A stretch of DNA of 64,000 nt from Cellvibrio sp. KY-GH-1 (GCF_008806975.1 NZ_CP031728.1:1550001-1614000), one strand, 5' to 3'. Counted from the stretch's first letter, positions 38,657 to 48,090 are shown. Notes: a model not told the origin generated them from the letters alone. Translations and numbers: made by a program.

Positions 38657-40472
38657 GAAGCCGTAGAAAAACCCAATAACCACTGAATTTACTTACAGCT
38701 AATTGATTAATAATTAATTAGCCAACTTTGCCTAACTGTTCTTGGATTTTCAATTGCTCTTATTCATTAATTGCGTTGCGCTTTGAAAAAGCGAGTTGTT
38801 TGCCTATATTCGTTCTTATTTTCGCTTCGCGTTGGTCAAATCACCATAATTCGCGAGCTTTTCTATATTGTGGATCATACAAAACAACTGCCATTGCCCC
38901 TGAACTTTGGCTTTGCCACGTAGACTGAAGCGCTTTAGCCCTTTGTTTGTGCCGATATTAGCGAACACAGGCTCAACCGTGGACATGCGATGACTATAAA
39001 CCATTTTGCCAAATTCGCTATCGACCCGAGACTTCATCCATTCGGTATATTTGTTTTTGGTTTCCTTATCAATAATAAAGGACACCTGCCGCCCATGCCC
39101 GGTTCGATCATTGGCTGAATCCGGGTTTTGCATGCACTGTTCCTTTAGCGGGCATACCCGACACTTACTGAGCCTTCCCTCAAAATACAACTTTTGATGT
39201 TTGCCATAACGATCCGTCCCTTCGCGCTTTAACCACATGGTTTCCCCTGCTGGGCAAATGCAGGTTTTTGTCGATGCATCAAAGTGGAATTCACTAGCCG
39301 GAATGACTTCTTTATAACGGGTTTTTATTTTCTTGATGGGCTTGCGCTTGCCATATTTCGCTTTCTGCTCAGCAAATTTTGGGTCGCGACTGCGAAAATT
39401 ATTATCTGGAATATAAGCATTAATTTTATGGGTGTAGAGGTATTCCATATTGGCCTCATTAGCAAAGCCAGTGTCCGCTGTAACCAGTGTCTGCTTGCGA
39501 TAGATATTGTGCGCAAATTTCAGTTTTTGGTAACGCACCTTAATACTTTCAATAACAGGCTGTAAGGTGTGGTGTTCCTGGCCCGCGCCAAAGGCTTGGG
39601 CATCAATAATGATCTGGTGCTTTTTATCAACCGCCGCAATACCGTTATAACCCTGAATGGTGCCTTTACTGGTCGTCATCTTGGCTGATTCATTATCGGT
39701 AATATTGCTTTTTACTTCAGTCGGCCGTTTCGCCTGCCCCATCCGTGGGGCTGCTGTCTTTAGGAATTTATCAATCTTATCGTGCGCTTTACTTAAGGTT
39801 TCGATTGTCTGGGCGGTGCGCCTTTGCTTTTCTGCATCAGCAGATTCGGTTTTATCGATACGGCGGTGCTCCCGCATATGGTGCCGAATCAACTTTTTTA
39901 ATTTGGCGCGTTTCTGCTGCAATTCTTTAAATGTTCCCGACCATTCCTTGGAGGCGTTAGAGGACATTTTGCAACCATCAATCGCAAACAGCTCATTGCC
40001 CAATAATCCTTGCTCATGACAAACCAACAGAATTTGTTCGAACAGCGCTTCAATCGCTTGCGGATGACTACTGATAAAACTGGCGATAGTAGTGAAATGA
40101 GGAACGGTATCGCAAGAAAGCGCTTTAAAAATAATATTGTTCGTACAGCACCACTCAATTTCGCGGCTGGACGTAATACCTTTGGAGTAAGCGAACAACA
40201 CAACACTGAGTAAAATGGCAGGGTTATACGCAGGCCTACCGCCATCTTTGTTGTTGTAAGCGTAATCAAAGATAGAAAGATCGAGCTTTTCATGAATCAA
40301 GTAATGAATAGCGTGCTCGAAGGTGCCGGGTTGCAACTGGTCGCGAAAATTAATCACCACCATCGCATTTTGATCATGATTGTAAGGAATAAACTTTGGC
40401 ATAAGCGCACTCCTGAGGGGATGCGCCATTTTAACGAAAAACAATCGATTTTTGGGGTTTTTCTACAGCTTC
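38657..40472 (-). mobile_element. IS1182-type element, copy 6
   Basis: Tandem array member, type C: a mosaic with A-type bases at four markers (near 38812, 39179, 39221 and 39340) and B-type bases at five markers (near 39064 and from 40026 to 40208). Confidence 0.9.
38816..40402 (-). CDS. IS1182-family transposase, copy 6 (type C)
   Basis: Intact; Ser66 as in type B, with Lys354 and His436 as in type A. Confidence 0.92.
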   Translation of the reverse strand: MPKFIPYNHDQNAMVVINFRDQLQPGTFEHAIHYLIHEKLDLSIFDYAYNNKDGGRPAYNPAILLSVVLFAYSKGITSSREIEWCCTNNIIFKALSCDTVPHFTTIASFISSHPQAIEALFEQILLVCHEQGLLGNELFAIDGCKMSSNASKEWSGTFKELQQKRAKLKKLIRHHMREHRRIDKTESADAEKQRRTAQTIETLSKAHDKIDKFLKTAAPRMGQAKRPTEVKSNITDNESAKMTTSKGTIQGYNGIAAVDKKHQIIIDAQAFGAGQEHHTLQPVIESIKVRYQKLKFAHNIYRKQTLVTADTGFANEANMEYLYTHKINAYIPDNNFRSRDPKFAEQKAKYGKRKPIKKIKTRYKEVIPASEFHFDASTKTCICPAGETMWLKREGTDRYGKHQKLYFEGRLSKCRVCPLKEQCMQNPDSANDRTGHGRQVSFIIDKETKNKYTEWMKSRVDSEFGKMVYSHRMSTVEPVFANIGTNKGLKRFSLRGKAKVQGQWQLFCMIHNIEKLANYGDLTNAKRK

Positions 40473-40475
40473 AAC

Positions 40476-42291
40476 GAAGCCGTAGAAAAACCCAATAACC
40501 ACTGAATTTACTTACAGCTAATTGATTAATAATTAATTAGCCAACTTTGCCTAACTGTTCTTGGATTTTCAATTGCTCTTATTCATTAATTGCGTTGCGC
40601 TTTGAAAAAGCGAGTTGTTTGCCTATATTCGTTATTATTTTCGCTTCGCGTTGGTCAAATCACCATAATTCGCGAGCTTTTCTATATTGTGGATCATACA
40701 AAACAACTGCCATTGCCCCTGAACTTTGGCTTTGCCACGTAGACTGAAGCGCTTTAGCCCTTTGTTTGTGCCGATATTAGCGAACACAGGCTCAACCGTG
40801 GACATGCGATGACTATAAACCATTTTGCCAAATTCGCTATCGACCCGAGACTTCATCCATTCGGTATATTTGTTTTTGGTTTCCTTATCAATAATAAAGG
40901 ACACCTGCCGCCCACGCCCGGTTCGATCATTGGCTGAATCCGGGTTTTGCATGCACTGTTCCTTTAGCGGGCATACCCGACACTTACTGAGCCTTCCTTC
41001 AAAATACAACTTTTGATGTTTGCCATAACGATCCGTCCCTTCACGCTTTAACCACATGGTTTCCCCTGCTGGACAAATGCAGGTTTTTGTCGATGCATCA
41101 AAGTGGAATTCACTAGCCGGAATGACTTCTTTATAACGGGTTTTTATTTTCTTGATGGGCCTGCGCTTGCCATATTTCGCTTTCTGCTCAGCAAATTTTG
41201 GGTCGCGACTGCGAAAATTATTATCTGGAATATAAGCATTAATTTTATGGGTGTAGAGGTATTCCATATTGGCCTCATTAGCAAAGCCAGTGTCCGCTGT
41301 AACCAGTGTCTGCTTGCGATAGATATTGTGCGCAAATTTCAGTTTTTGGTAACGCACCTTAATACTTTCAATAACAGGCTGTAAGGTGTGGTGTTCCTGG
41401 CCCGCGCCAAAGGCTTGGGCATCAATAATGATCTGGTGCTTTTTATCAACCGCCGCAATACCGTTATAACCCTGAATGGTGCCTTTGCTGGTCGTCATCT
41501 TGGCTGATTCATTATCGGTAATATTGCTTTTTACTTCAGTCGGCCGTTTCGCCTGCCCCATCCGTGGGGCTGCTGTCTTTAGGAATTTATCAATCTTATC
41601 GTGCGCTTTACTTAAGGTTTCGATTGTCTGGGCGGTGCGCCTTTGCTTTTCTGCATCAGCAGATTCGGTTTTATCGATACGGCGGTGCTCCCGCATATGG
41701 TGCCGAATCAACTTTTTTAATTTGGCGCGTTTCTGCTGCAATTCTTTAAATGTTCCCGACCATTCCTTGGAGGCGTTAGAGGACATTTTGCAACCATCAA
41801 TCGCAAACAGCTCATTGCCCAATAATCCTTGCTCATGACAAACCAACAGAATTTGTTCGAACAGCGCTTCAATCGCTTGCGGATGACTACTGATAAAACT
41901 GGCGATAGTAGTGAAATGAGGAACGGTATCGCAAGAAAGCGCTTTAAAAATAATATTGTTCGTACAGCACCACTCAATTTCGCGGCTGGACGTAATACCT
42001 TTGGAGTAAGCGAACAACACAACACTGAGTAAAATGGCAGGGTTATACGCAGGCCTACCGCCATCTTTGTTGTTGTAAGCGTAATCAAAGATAGAAAGAT
42101 CGAGCTTTTCATGAATCAAGTAATGAATAGCGTGCTCGAAGGTGCCGGGTTGCAACTGGTCGCGAAAATTAATCACCACCATCGCATTTTGATCATGATT
42201 GTAAGGAATAAACTTTGGCATAAGCGCACTCCTGAGGGGATGCGCCATTTTAACGAAAAACAATCGATTTTTGGGGTTTTTCTACAGCTTC
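40476..42291 (-). mobile_element. IS1182-type element, copy 7
   Basis: Tandem array member, type B, the counterpart of copy 4 three units (5457 bases) away. Confidence 0.9.
40635..42221 (-). CDS. IS1182-family transposase, copy 7 (type B)
   Basis: Intact; Ser66, Arg354 and Arg436, protein identical to copy 4. Confidence 0.92.
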   Translation of the reverse strand: MPKFIPYNHDQNAMVVINFRDQLQPGTFEHAIHYLIHEKLDLSIFDYAYNNKDGGRPAYNPAILLSVVLFAYSKGITSSREIEWCCTNNIIFKALSCDTVPHFTTIASFISSHPQAIEALFEQILLVCHEQGLLGNELFAIDGCKMSSNASKEWSGTFKELQQKRAKLKKLIRHHMREHRRIDKTESADAEKQRRTAQTIETLSKAHDKIDKFLKTAAPRMGQAKRPTEVKSNITDNESAKMTTSKGTIQGYNGIAAVDKKHQIIIDAQAFGAGQEHHTLQPVIESIKVRYQKLKFAHNIYRKQTLVTADTGFANEANMEYLYTHKINAYIPDNNFRSRDPKFAEQKAKYGKRRPIKKIKTRYKEVIPASEFHFDASTKTCICPAGETMWLKREGTDRYGKHQKLYFEGRLSKCRVCPLKEQCMQNPDSANDRTGRGRQVSFIIDKETKNKYTEWMKSRVDSEFGKMVYSHRMSTVEPVFANIGTNKGLKRFSLRGKAKVQGQWQLFCMIHNIEKLANYGDLTNAKRK

Positions 42292-42294
42292 AAC

Positions 42295-44110
42295 GAAGCC
42301 GTAGAAAAACCCAATAACCACTGAATTTACTTACAGCTAATTGATTAATAATTAATTAGCCAACTTTGCCTAACTGTTCTTGGATTTTCAATTGCTCTTA
42401 TTCATTAATTGCGTTGCGCTTTGAAAAAGCGAGTTGTTTGCCTATATTCGTTCTTATTTTCGCTTCGCGTTGGTCAAATCACCATAATTCGCGAGCTTTT
42501 CTATATTGTGGATCATACAAAACAACTGCCATTGCCCCTGAACTTTGGCTTTGCCACGTAGACTGAAGCGCTTTAGCCCTTTGTTTGTGCCGATATTAGC
42601 GAACACAGGCTCAACCGTGGACATGCGATGACTATAAACCATTTTGCCAAATTCGCTATCGACCCGAGACTTCATCCATTCGGTATATTTGTTTTTGGTT
42701 TCTTTATCAATAATAAAGGACACCTGCCGCCCATGCCCGGTTCGATCATTGGCTGAATCCGGGTTTTGCATGCACTGTTCCTTTAGCGGGCATACCCGAC
42801 ACTTACTGAGCCTTCCCTCAAAATACAACTTTTGATGTTTGCCATAACGATCCGTCCCTTCGCGCTTTAACCACATGGTTTCCCCTGCTGGGCAAATGCA
42901 GGTTTTTGTCGATGCATCAAAGTGGAATTCACTAGCCGGAATGACTTCTTTATAACGGGTTTTTATTTTCTTGATGGGCTTGCGCTTGCCATATTTCGCT
43001 TTCTGCTCAGCAAATTTTGGGTCGCGACTGCGAAAATTATTATCTGGAATATAAGCATTAATTTTATGGGTGTAGAGGTATTCCATATTGGCCTCATTAG
43101 CAAAGCCAGTGTCCGCTGTAACCAGTGTCTGCTTGCGATAGATATTGTGCGCAAATTTCAGTTTTTGGTAACGCACCTTAATACTTTCAATAACAGGCTG
43201 TAAGGTGTGGTGTTCCTGGCCCGCGCCAAAGGCTTGGGCATCAATAATGATCTGGTGCTTTTTATCAACCGCCGCAATACCGTTATAACCCTGAATGGTG
43301 CCTTTACTGGTCGTCATCTTGGCTGATTCATTATCGGTAATATTGCTTTTTACTTCAGTCGGCCGTTTCGCCTGCCCCATCCGTGGGGCTGCTGTCTTTA
43401 GGAATTTATCAATCTTATCGTGCGCTTTACTTAAGGTTTCGATTGTCTGGGCGGTGCGCCTTTGCTTTTCTGCATCAGCAGATTCGGTTTTATCGATACG
43501 GCGGTGCTCCCGCATATGGTGCCGAATCAACTTTTTTAATTTGGCGCGTTTCTGCTGCAATTCTTTAAATGTTCCCGACCATTCCTTGGAGGCGTTAGAG
43601 GACATTTTGCAACCATCAATCGCAAACAGCTCATTGCCCAATAATCCTTGCTCATGACAAACCAATAGGATTTGTTCGAACAGCGCTTCAATCGCTTGCG
43701 GATGGCTACTAATAAAACTGGCGATAGTGGTGAAATGAGGAACGGTATCGCAAGAAAGCGCTTTAAAAATAATATTGTTCGTACAACACCACTCAATTTC
43801 GCGGCTGGACGTAATACCTTTGGAGTAAGCGAACAACACAACACCGAGTAAAATGGCAGGGTTATACGCAGGCCTACCGCCATCTTTATTGTTGTAAGCG
43901 TAATCAAAGATAGAAAGATCGAGCTTTTCATGAATCAAATAATGAATAGCGTGCTCGAAGGTGCCGGGTTGCAACTGGTCGCGAAAATTAATCACCACCA
44001 TCGCATTTTGATCATGATTGTAAGGAATAAACTTTGGCATAAGCGCACTCCTGAGGGGATGCGCCATTTTAACGAAAAACAATCGATTTTTGGGGTTTTT
44101 CTACAGCTTC
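42295..44110 (-). mobile_element. IS1182-type element, copy 8
   Basis: Tandem array member, type A, the counterpart of copy 5 three units away. Confidence 0.9.
42454..44040 (-). CDS. IS1182-family transposase, copy 8 (type A)
   Basis: Intact; Gly66, Lys354, His436. Confidence 0.92.
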   Translation of the reverse strand: MPKFIPYNHDQNAMVVINFRDQLQPGTFEHAIHYLIHEKLDLSIFDYAYNNKDGGRPAYNPAILLGVVLFAYSKGITSSREIEWCCTNNIIFKALSCDTVPHFTTIASFISSHPQAIEALFEQILLVCHEQGLLGNELFAIDGCKMSSNASKEWSGTFKELQQKRAKLKKLIRHHMREHRRIDKTESADAEKQRRTAQTIETLSKAHDKIDKFLKTAAPRMGQAKRPTEVKSNITDNESAKMTTSKGTIQGYNGIAAVDKKHQIIIDAQAFGAGQEHHTLQPVIESIKVRYQKLKFAHNIYRKQTLVTADTGFANEANMEYLYTHKINAYIPDNNFRSRDPKFAEQKAKYGKRKPIKKIKTRYKEVIPASEFHFDASTKTCICPAGETMWLKREGTDRYGKHQKLYFEGRLSKCRVCPLKEQCMQNPDSANDRTGHGRQVSFIIDKETKNKYTEWMKSRVDSEFGKMVYSHRMSTVEPVFANIGTNKGLKRFSLRGKAKVQGQWQLFCMIHNIEKLANYGDLTNAKRK

Positions 44111-44113
44111 AAC

Positions 44114-45929
44114 GAAGCCGTAGAAAAACCCAATAACCACTGAATTTACTTACAGCTAATTGATTAATAATTAATTAGCCAACTTTGCCTAACTGTTCTT
44201 GGATTTTCAATTGCTCTTATTCATTAATTGCGTTGCGCTTTGAAAAAGCGAGTTGTTTGCCTATATTCGTTCTTATTTTCGCTTCGCGTTGGTCAAATCA
44301 CCATAATTCGCGAGCTTTTCTATATTGTGGATCATACAAAACAACTGCCATTGCCCCTGAACTTTGGCTTTGCCACGTAGACTGAAGCGCTTTAGCCCTT
44401 TGTTTGTGCCGATATTAGCGAACACAGGCTCAACCGTGGACATGCGATGACTATAAACCATTTTGCCAAATTCGCTATCGACCCGAGACTTCATCCATTC
44501 GGTATATTTGTTTTTGGTTTCCTTATCAATAATAAAGGACACCTGCCGCCCATGCCCGGTTCGATCATTGGCTGAATCCGGGTTTTGCATGCACTGTTCC
44601 TTTAGCGGGCATACCCGACACTTACTGAGCCTTCCCTCAAAATACAACTTTTGATGTTTGCCATAACGATCCGTCCCTTCGCGCTTTAACCACATGGTTT
44701 CCCCTGCTGGGCAAATGCAGGTTTTTGTCGATGCATCAAAGTGGAATTCACTAGCCGGAATGACTTCTTTATAACGGGTTTTTATTTTCTTGATGGGCTT
44801 GCGCTTGCCATATTTCGCTTTCTGCTCAGCAAATTTTGGGTCGCGACTGCGAAAATTATTATCTGGAATATAAGCATTAATTTTATGGGTGTAGAGGTAT
44901 TCCATATTGGCCTCATTAGCAAAGCCAGTGTCCGCTGTAACCAGTGTCTGCTTGCGATAGATATTGTGCGCAAATTTCAGTTTTTGGTAACGCACCTTAA
45001 TACTTTCAATAACAGGCTGTAAGGTGTGGTGTTCCTGGCCCGCGCCAAAGGCTTGGGCATCAATAATGATCTGGTGCTTTTTATCAACCGCCGCAATACC
45101 GTTATAACCCTGAATGGTGCCTTTACTGGTCGTCATCTTGGCTGATTCATTATCGGTAATATTGCTTTTTACTTCAGTCGGCCGTTTCGCCTGCCCCATC
45201 CGTGGGGCTGCTGTCTTTAGGAATTTATCAATCTTATCGTGCGCTTTACTTAAGGTTTCGATTGTCTGGGCGGTGCGCCTTTGCTTTTCTGCATCAGCAG
45301 ATTCGGTTTTATCGATACGGCGGTGCTCCCGCATATGGTGCCGAATCAACTTTTTTAATTTGGCGCGTTTCTGCTGCAATTCTTTAAATGTTCCCGACCA
45401 TTCCTTGGAGGCGTTAGAGGACATTTTGCAACCATCAATCGCAAACAGCTCATTGCCCAATAATCCTTGCTCATGACAAACCAACAGAATTTGTTCGAAC
45501 AGCGCTTCAATCGCTTGCGGATGACTACTGATAAAACTGGCGATAGTAGTGAAATGAGGAACGGTATCGCAAGAAAGCGCTTTAAAAATAATATTGTTCG
45601 TACAGCACCACTCAATTTCGCGGCTGGACGTAATACCTTTGGAGTAAGCGAACAACACAACACTGAGTAAAATGGCAGGGTTATACGCAGGCCTACCGCC
45701 ATCTTTGTTGTTGTAAGCGTAATCAAAGATAGAAAGATCGAGCTTTTCATGAATCAAGTAATGAATAGCGTGCTCGAAGGTGCCGGGTTGCAACTGGTCG
45801 CGAAAATTAATCACCACCATCGCATTTTGATCATGATTGTAAGGAATAAACTTTGGCATAAGCGCACTCCTGAGGGGATGCGCCATTTTAACGAAAAACA
45901 ATCGATTTTTGGGGTTTTTCTACAGCTTC
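44114..45929 (-). mobile_element. IS1182-type element, copy 9
   Basis: Last copy of the tandem array, type C, the counterpart of copy 6. Its right end joins the attC body through AACGCC. Confidence 0.9.
44273..45859 (-). CDS. IS1182-family transposase, copy 9 (type C)
   Basis: Intact; Ser66, Lys354, His436, protein identical to copy 6. Confidence 0.92.
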   Translation of the reverse strand: MPKFIPYNHDQNAMVVINFRDQLQPGTFEHAIHYLIHEKLDLSIFDYAYNNKDGGRPAYNPAILLSVVLFAYSKGITSSREIEWCCTNNIIFKALSCDTVPHFTTIASFISSHPQAIEALFEQILLVCHEQGLLGNELFAIDGCKMSSNASKEWSGTFKELQQKRAKLKKLIRHHMREHRRIDKTESADAEKQRRTAQTIETLSKAHDKIDKFLKTAAPRMGQAKRPTEVKSNITDNESAKMTTSKGTIQGYNGIAAVDKKHQIIIDAQAFGAGQEHHTLQPVIESIKVRYQKLKFAHNIYRKQTLVTADTGFANEANMEYLYTHKINAYIPDNNFRSRDPKFAEQKAKYGKRKPIKKIKTRYKEVIPASEFHFDASTKTCICPAGETMWLKREGTDRYGKHQKLYFEGRLSKCRVCPLKEQCMQNPDSANDRTGHGRQVSFIIDKETKNKYTEWMKSRVDSEFGKMVYSHRMSTVEPVFANIGTNKGLKRFSLRGKAKVQGQWQLFCMIHNIEKLANYGDLTNAKRK

Positions 45930-46058
45930 AACGCCGAGCTAAGCGGCAGTTTTTAAGTTGTAGTTTTGTGGAATACTTTTGCGCAGCAAAACCACAAAAC
46001 TGCGACTTAAAAACTGTCCAGCGCCGAAGGCGCGGTGCTTGAGCGATTTGTTAGCCAT

Positions 46059-46436
46059 TTATTCTTCGCGAGAATAAGGAGAGTCTTTTGCTCGCTCTTT
46101 ATAGTCTTGTGTAAACGCCTGTGCGATTGGCTCTAAACGTTTAATGTTTGGCTTAGTTAACTTTGAGCTGATATTAAAATAAGGGTACGTACCCTTGATT
46201 TCTGGGTGTAGTTCAGCAGCTACATCAACGTCGGTTCGAGAAACATACCGGCCAGCCCATTTCTCGATTAGGTGCTTTAAAGGATATGCCTTTTTTGTTG
46301 CACCTTTTAATTTTATTTGGGCGTCCAGCCACTCATACGCAATCCTTATGCAATCGTTATGTTCATGATGAGGACCTTCATTTAATGAATATTTAGTTCG
46401 AAGTTTAGCGGCCTCAATCTCTCTATCAGAAAGCAT
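46059..46436 (-). CDS. cassette protein of unknown function
   Basis: A 125-residue cytoplasmic protein. The N-terminal helix-rich part has YSLNEGPHHEHNDCIRIAYE followed by WLDAQ, and the C-terminal part is basic (SSKLTKPNIKRLEPIAQ). The ATG at 46436 has AAAGGAG five to seven bases upstream, so the longer frame to 46523, which runs through attC, is rejected. The stop lies next to attC site 7. No known domain is recognised. Confidence 0.65.
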   Translation of the reverse strand: MLSDREIEAAKLRTKYSLNEGPHHEHNDCIRIAYEWLDAQIKLKGATKKAYPLKHLIEKWAGRYVSRTDVDVAAELHPEIKGTYPYFNISSKLTKPNIKRLEPIAQAFTQDYKERAKDSPYSREE

Positions 46437-46454
46437 ATTCTCTCCTTTATTGGC

Positions 46455-46588
46455 TAACGCTAAGTTCAGCGGGAAGTTTGTAAGTTGTGCGTTGTGGAAT
46501 ACTTTTGCGAAGCAAAACCACATAAGCGCAACTTACAAACTGTCCAGTGGAGGCGAAGCCGGAACGGTGCTGCAACGCTTTGTTATGC
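46455..46588 (-). other. attC site 8
   Basis: 134 bases from TAACGCTAAGTTCAGCGGG to GCTTTGTTATGC. Arms GTAAGTTGTGCGTTGTGG and CCACATAAGCGCAACTTAC. Confidence 0.9.
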
Positions 46589-46715
46589 ACACACCAGTTC
46601 TGCAATTCAAATTGCTACAAGTTTAATGTATTCACTAACTCAGTTAACAGTTAAGTACTTTTTATATAATTCAAGCGATTGAAAATATACCTAACTCAAA
46701 TATATTCTAGATATA

Positions 46716-47027
46716 TTAGAACTTACAGCAGTGACCTTCTTCGCCCAAAAAATGAAACTTTCCTTTAAATGTACGCTCCCAATACTCAAGCTCACAATTT
46801 AAAGTTTTCATTGTTAAGTCTAAAGCCTGCAATGTGTCAATCCCAAACGCTCCATGCAGTTTATTTCTAGTTTCGGAAATAATCTTGTACGGACAACAAC
46901 AGCCTTCAGTCTCGCCTTCATATGGCGCGCCGATATTTATAACCACATTTTCAGAGGAGCCGCTCTCCCGTATGAATACGAGACTTCTCGTTGCTATTAT
47001 TTGTCCTATTTCTGTAACTTCAAACAT
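46716..47027 (-). CDS. cassette protein, DUF6968-like
   Basis: A 103-residue protein. The pattern VVINIGAPYEGE, CCCPYKIISETRN and AFGIDTLQALDLTMKTL resembles DUF6968 proteins, in which a CPY motif is followed by a GxDxxQAL helix. Five Cys residues, three in a row, could bind metal. ATG 47027 was chosen; no strong ribosome site is seen, and a frame extension to 47057 enters attC. About 127 bases separate its stop from attC site 8, more than usual. Confidence 0.55.
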   Translation of the reverse strand: MFEVTEIGQIIATRSLVFIRESGSSENVVINIGAPYEGETEGCCCPYKIISETRNKLHGAFGIDTLQALDLTMKTLNCELEYWERTFKGKFHFLGEEGHCCKF

Positions 47028-47049
47028 AAGCTTATTCTGTGATATTGCA

Positions 47050-47178
47050 TAACGCAAAGTTAATGGGCGGTTTGTAAGTTGCGCGTTGGCGAAATACTTC
47101 GCGCAGCGATTCGCTTAAACGCGCAACTTACAAACTGTCCCAGCGCACGCAGTGCGCGAATTAAACGACTTGTTGTAA
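47050..47178 (-). other. attC site 9
   Basis: 129 bases from TAACGCAAAGTTAATGGGC to GACTTGTTGTAAG. Its inner stem GCGCGTTGGCGAAATAC/GCGATTCGCTTAAACGCGC is of the sub-type shared with 50079-50207. The high-coordinate core is GTTGTAA, not the usual GTTA. Confidence 0.85.
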
Positions 47179-47232
47179 GCTTAACGTAAGCCGATGCTAC
47201 AACGCACATACTTTTACGAAAACCGCACCAAC

Positions 47233-47460
47233 CTATTTCTTACAGTGCACAGACTTGATGGAGCTTTTGCCGAGCGCGACTATTAATTTTCCAACCACAC
47301 AGCCAACTATTACTGCGGTGAATTTAGCACGCCAATGAAACGGACGTGAACTACGACTAACCGACCATAGGCCAGACCGAACGGCAGGTAAACTTTCAGA
47401 TAACCGCGCGTGCTTACGGTCTACAAACTTTCCAAGTGCGATATAAAAAACTGCAAACCT
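47233..47460 (-). pseudogene. cassette family Y, copy 1: 75-codon frame without a normal start
   Basis: A frame of 75 sense codons runs from just after a TAA at 47461 to a TAG at 47233, with no ATG or TTG; GTG occurs only late. The translation includes SESLPAVRSGLWSVSRSSRP then FHWRAKFTAVIVGCVVGKLI, a hydrophobic stretch and a basic tail. The same frame is kept in the duplicate cassette at 50262-50489, with mostly synonymous or conservative changes. It may be a remnant, or a gene using a rare start; it is given as a pseudogene only for lack of a start. Confidence 0.4.
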
Positions 47461-47468
47461 TTACCTTA

Positions 47469-47598
47469 CAACGCCGTGCTCAACGGCAGTTTGTAATTCG
47501 TGGATTTGTGGATTATTTTTGCGCAGCAAAACCACAAAGCCGCGACTTACAAACTGTCCAGCGCACGAAGTGCGCAATGTTGGAGCACTTTGTTATGC
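47469..47598 (-). other. attC site 10
   Basis: 130 bases from CAACGCCGTGCTCAACGGC to CACTTTGTTATGC. Arms GTTTGTAATTCGTGGATTTGTGG and CCACAAAGCCGCGACTTAC. The crossover core reads GTTGTAAGG on the cassette strand. Confidence 0.85.
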
Positions 47599-47952
47599 AT
47601 TTTGTTCTAAAATTCTTTTTAGTAACGGTTTAGTATACTTTTCTATCGGATCATTTCCATCACAATGATCATATTCCCCTTCGTCGAACGCAATATATAT
47701 GGAGTAGCAAGGTTCAACCAGATGAATATCTTTTTCCATAACATAGTTCAACATTGCCGACCATACAGCGTTCATTGCGAAATCAGCATCGTCATATGAA
47801 AATACTCCATTTAAGAATGAGAAGGCCATGTAGATGGATAGCTTATTAAATACATCTTCCACGCCAATGCCAATTGCCTTCGCACATGCCTTGTAATCAT
47901 CAGGCATCTCAGAATCATCAATGATTTTATTTGCTAGTTCTTCAATTTTCAT
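47593..47952 (-). CDS. cassette protein of unknown function
   Basis: A 119-residue acidic cytoplasmic protein (MKIEELANKII, then SYDDADFAMNAVWSAML and DEGEYDH...DPIEKYTKPLL). Composition and length resemble immunity-type or other small accessory proteins, but no family is claimed. The stop TAA is the TAAC of attC site 10. An alternative ATG three codons upstream overlaps the core of attC site 11 (GTTATG). Confidence 0.6.
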   Translation of the reverse strand: MKIEELANKIIDDSEMPDDYKACAKAIGIGVEDVFNKLSIYMAFSFLNGVFSYDDADFAMNAVWSAMLNYVMEKDIHLVEPCYSIYIAFDEGEYDHCDGNDPIEKYTKPLLKRILEQNA

Positions 47953-47960
47953 TTTCTGCA

Positions 47961-48090
47961 TAACGCCAAGTTCAGCCGCAGTTTGTAAGTTGGTTTTTTG
48001 TGGAATACTTTTGCGTAGCAAAACCACAAAAAGGCGACTTACAAACTGTCGAGCGCACGAAGTGCGCGGTGCTGCAACGATTTGTTATAG
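47961..48090 (-). other. attC site 11
   Basis: 130 bases, differing from attC site 12 by only a few bases (for example TGCGTAGC for TGCGAAGC in the loop). Confidence 0.9.

Larger units (their letters stand above)
33200..45929 (-). repeat. seven-copy head-to-tail IS array
   Basis: Seven complete 1816-bp elements in direct repeat with a fixed period of 1819 bases; each pair is separated by exactly AAC. The total is 12730 bases (7 x 1816 plus 6 x 3). Every junction reads GCTTC-AAC-GAAGC at the centre of a near-perfect 39-base palindrome formed by the abutted inverted repeats. All transposase genes are intact. Variant order is A-B-A-C-B-A-C from low to high coordinate. Confidence 0.92.
33196..46056 (-). 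other. attC site 7, split by seven tandem IS copies
   Basis: TAAC at 33196-33199 and the body at 45933-46056 (GCCGAGCTAAGCGGCAG...GATTTGTTAGCC). Excising the 12.7-kb IS array and one AAC restores a normal attC of about 128 bases. Confidence 0.85.

Noticed and set aside
33200..45929. Long periodic repeats might be a CRISPR array or satellite
   Set aside because: The unit is a complete 1816-base IS with an intact transposase; no short direct repeats with unique spacers are present.
46437..46523. N-terminal extension of the cassette gene at 46059
   Set aside because: The extension reads through attC site 8, whereas the ATG at 46436 has a near-ideal ribosome site.
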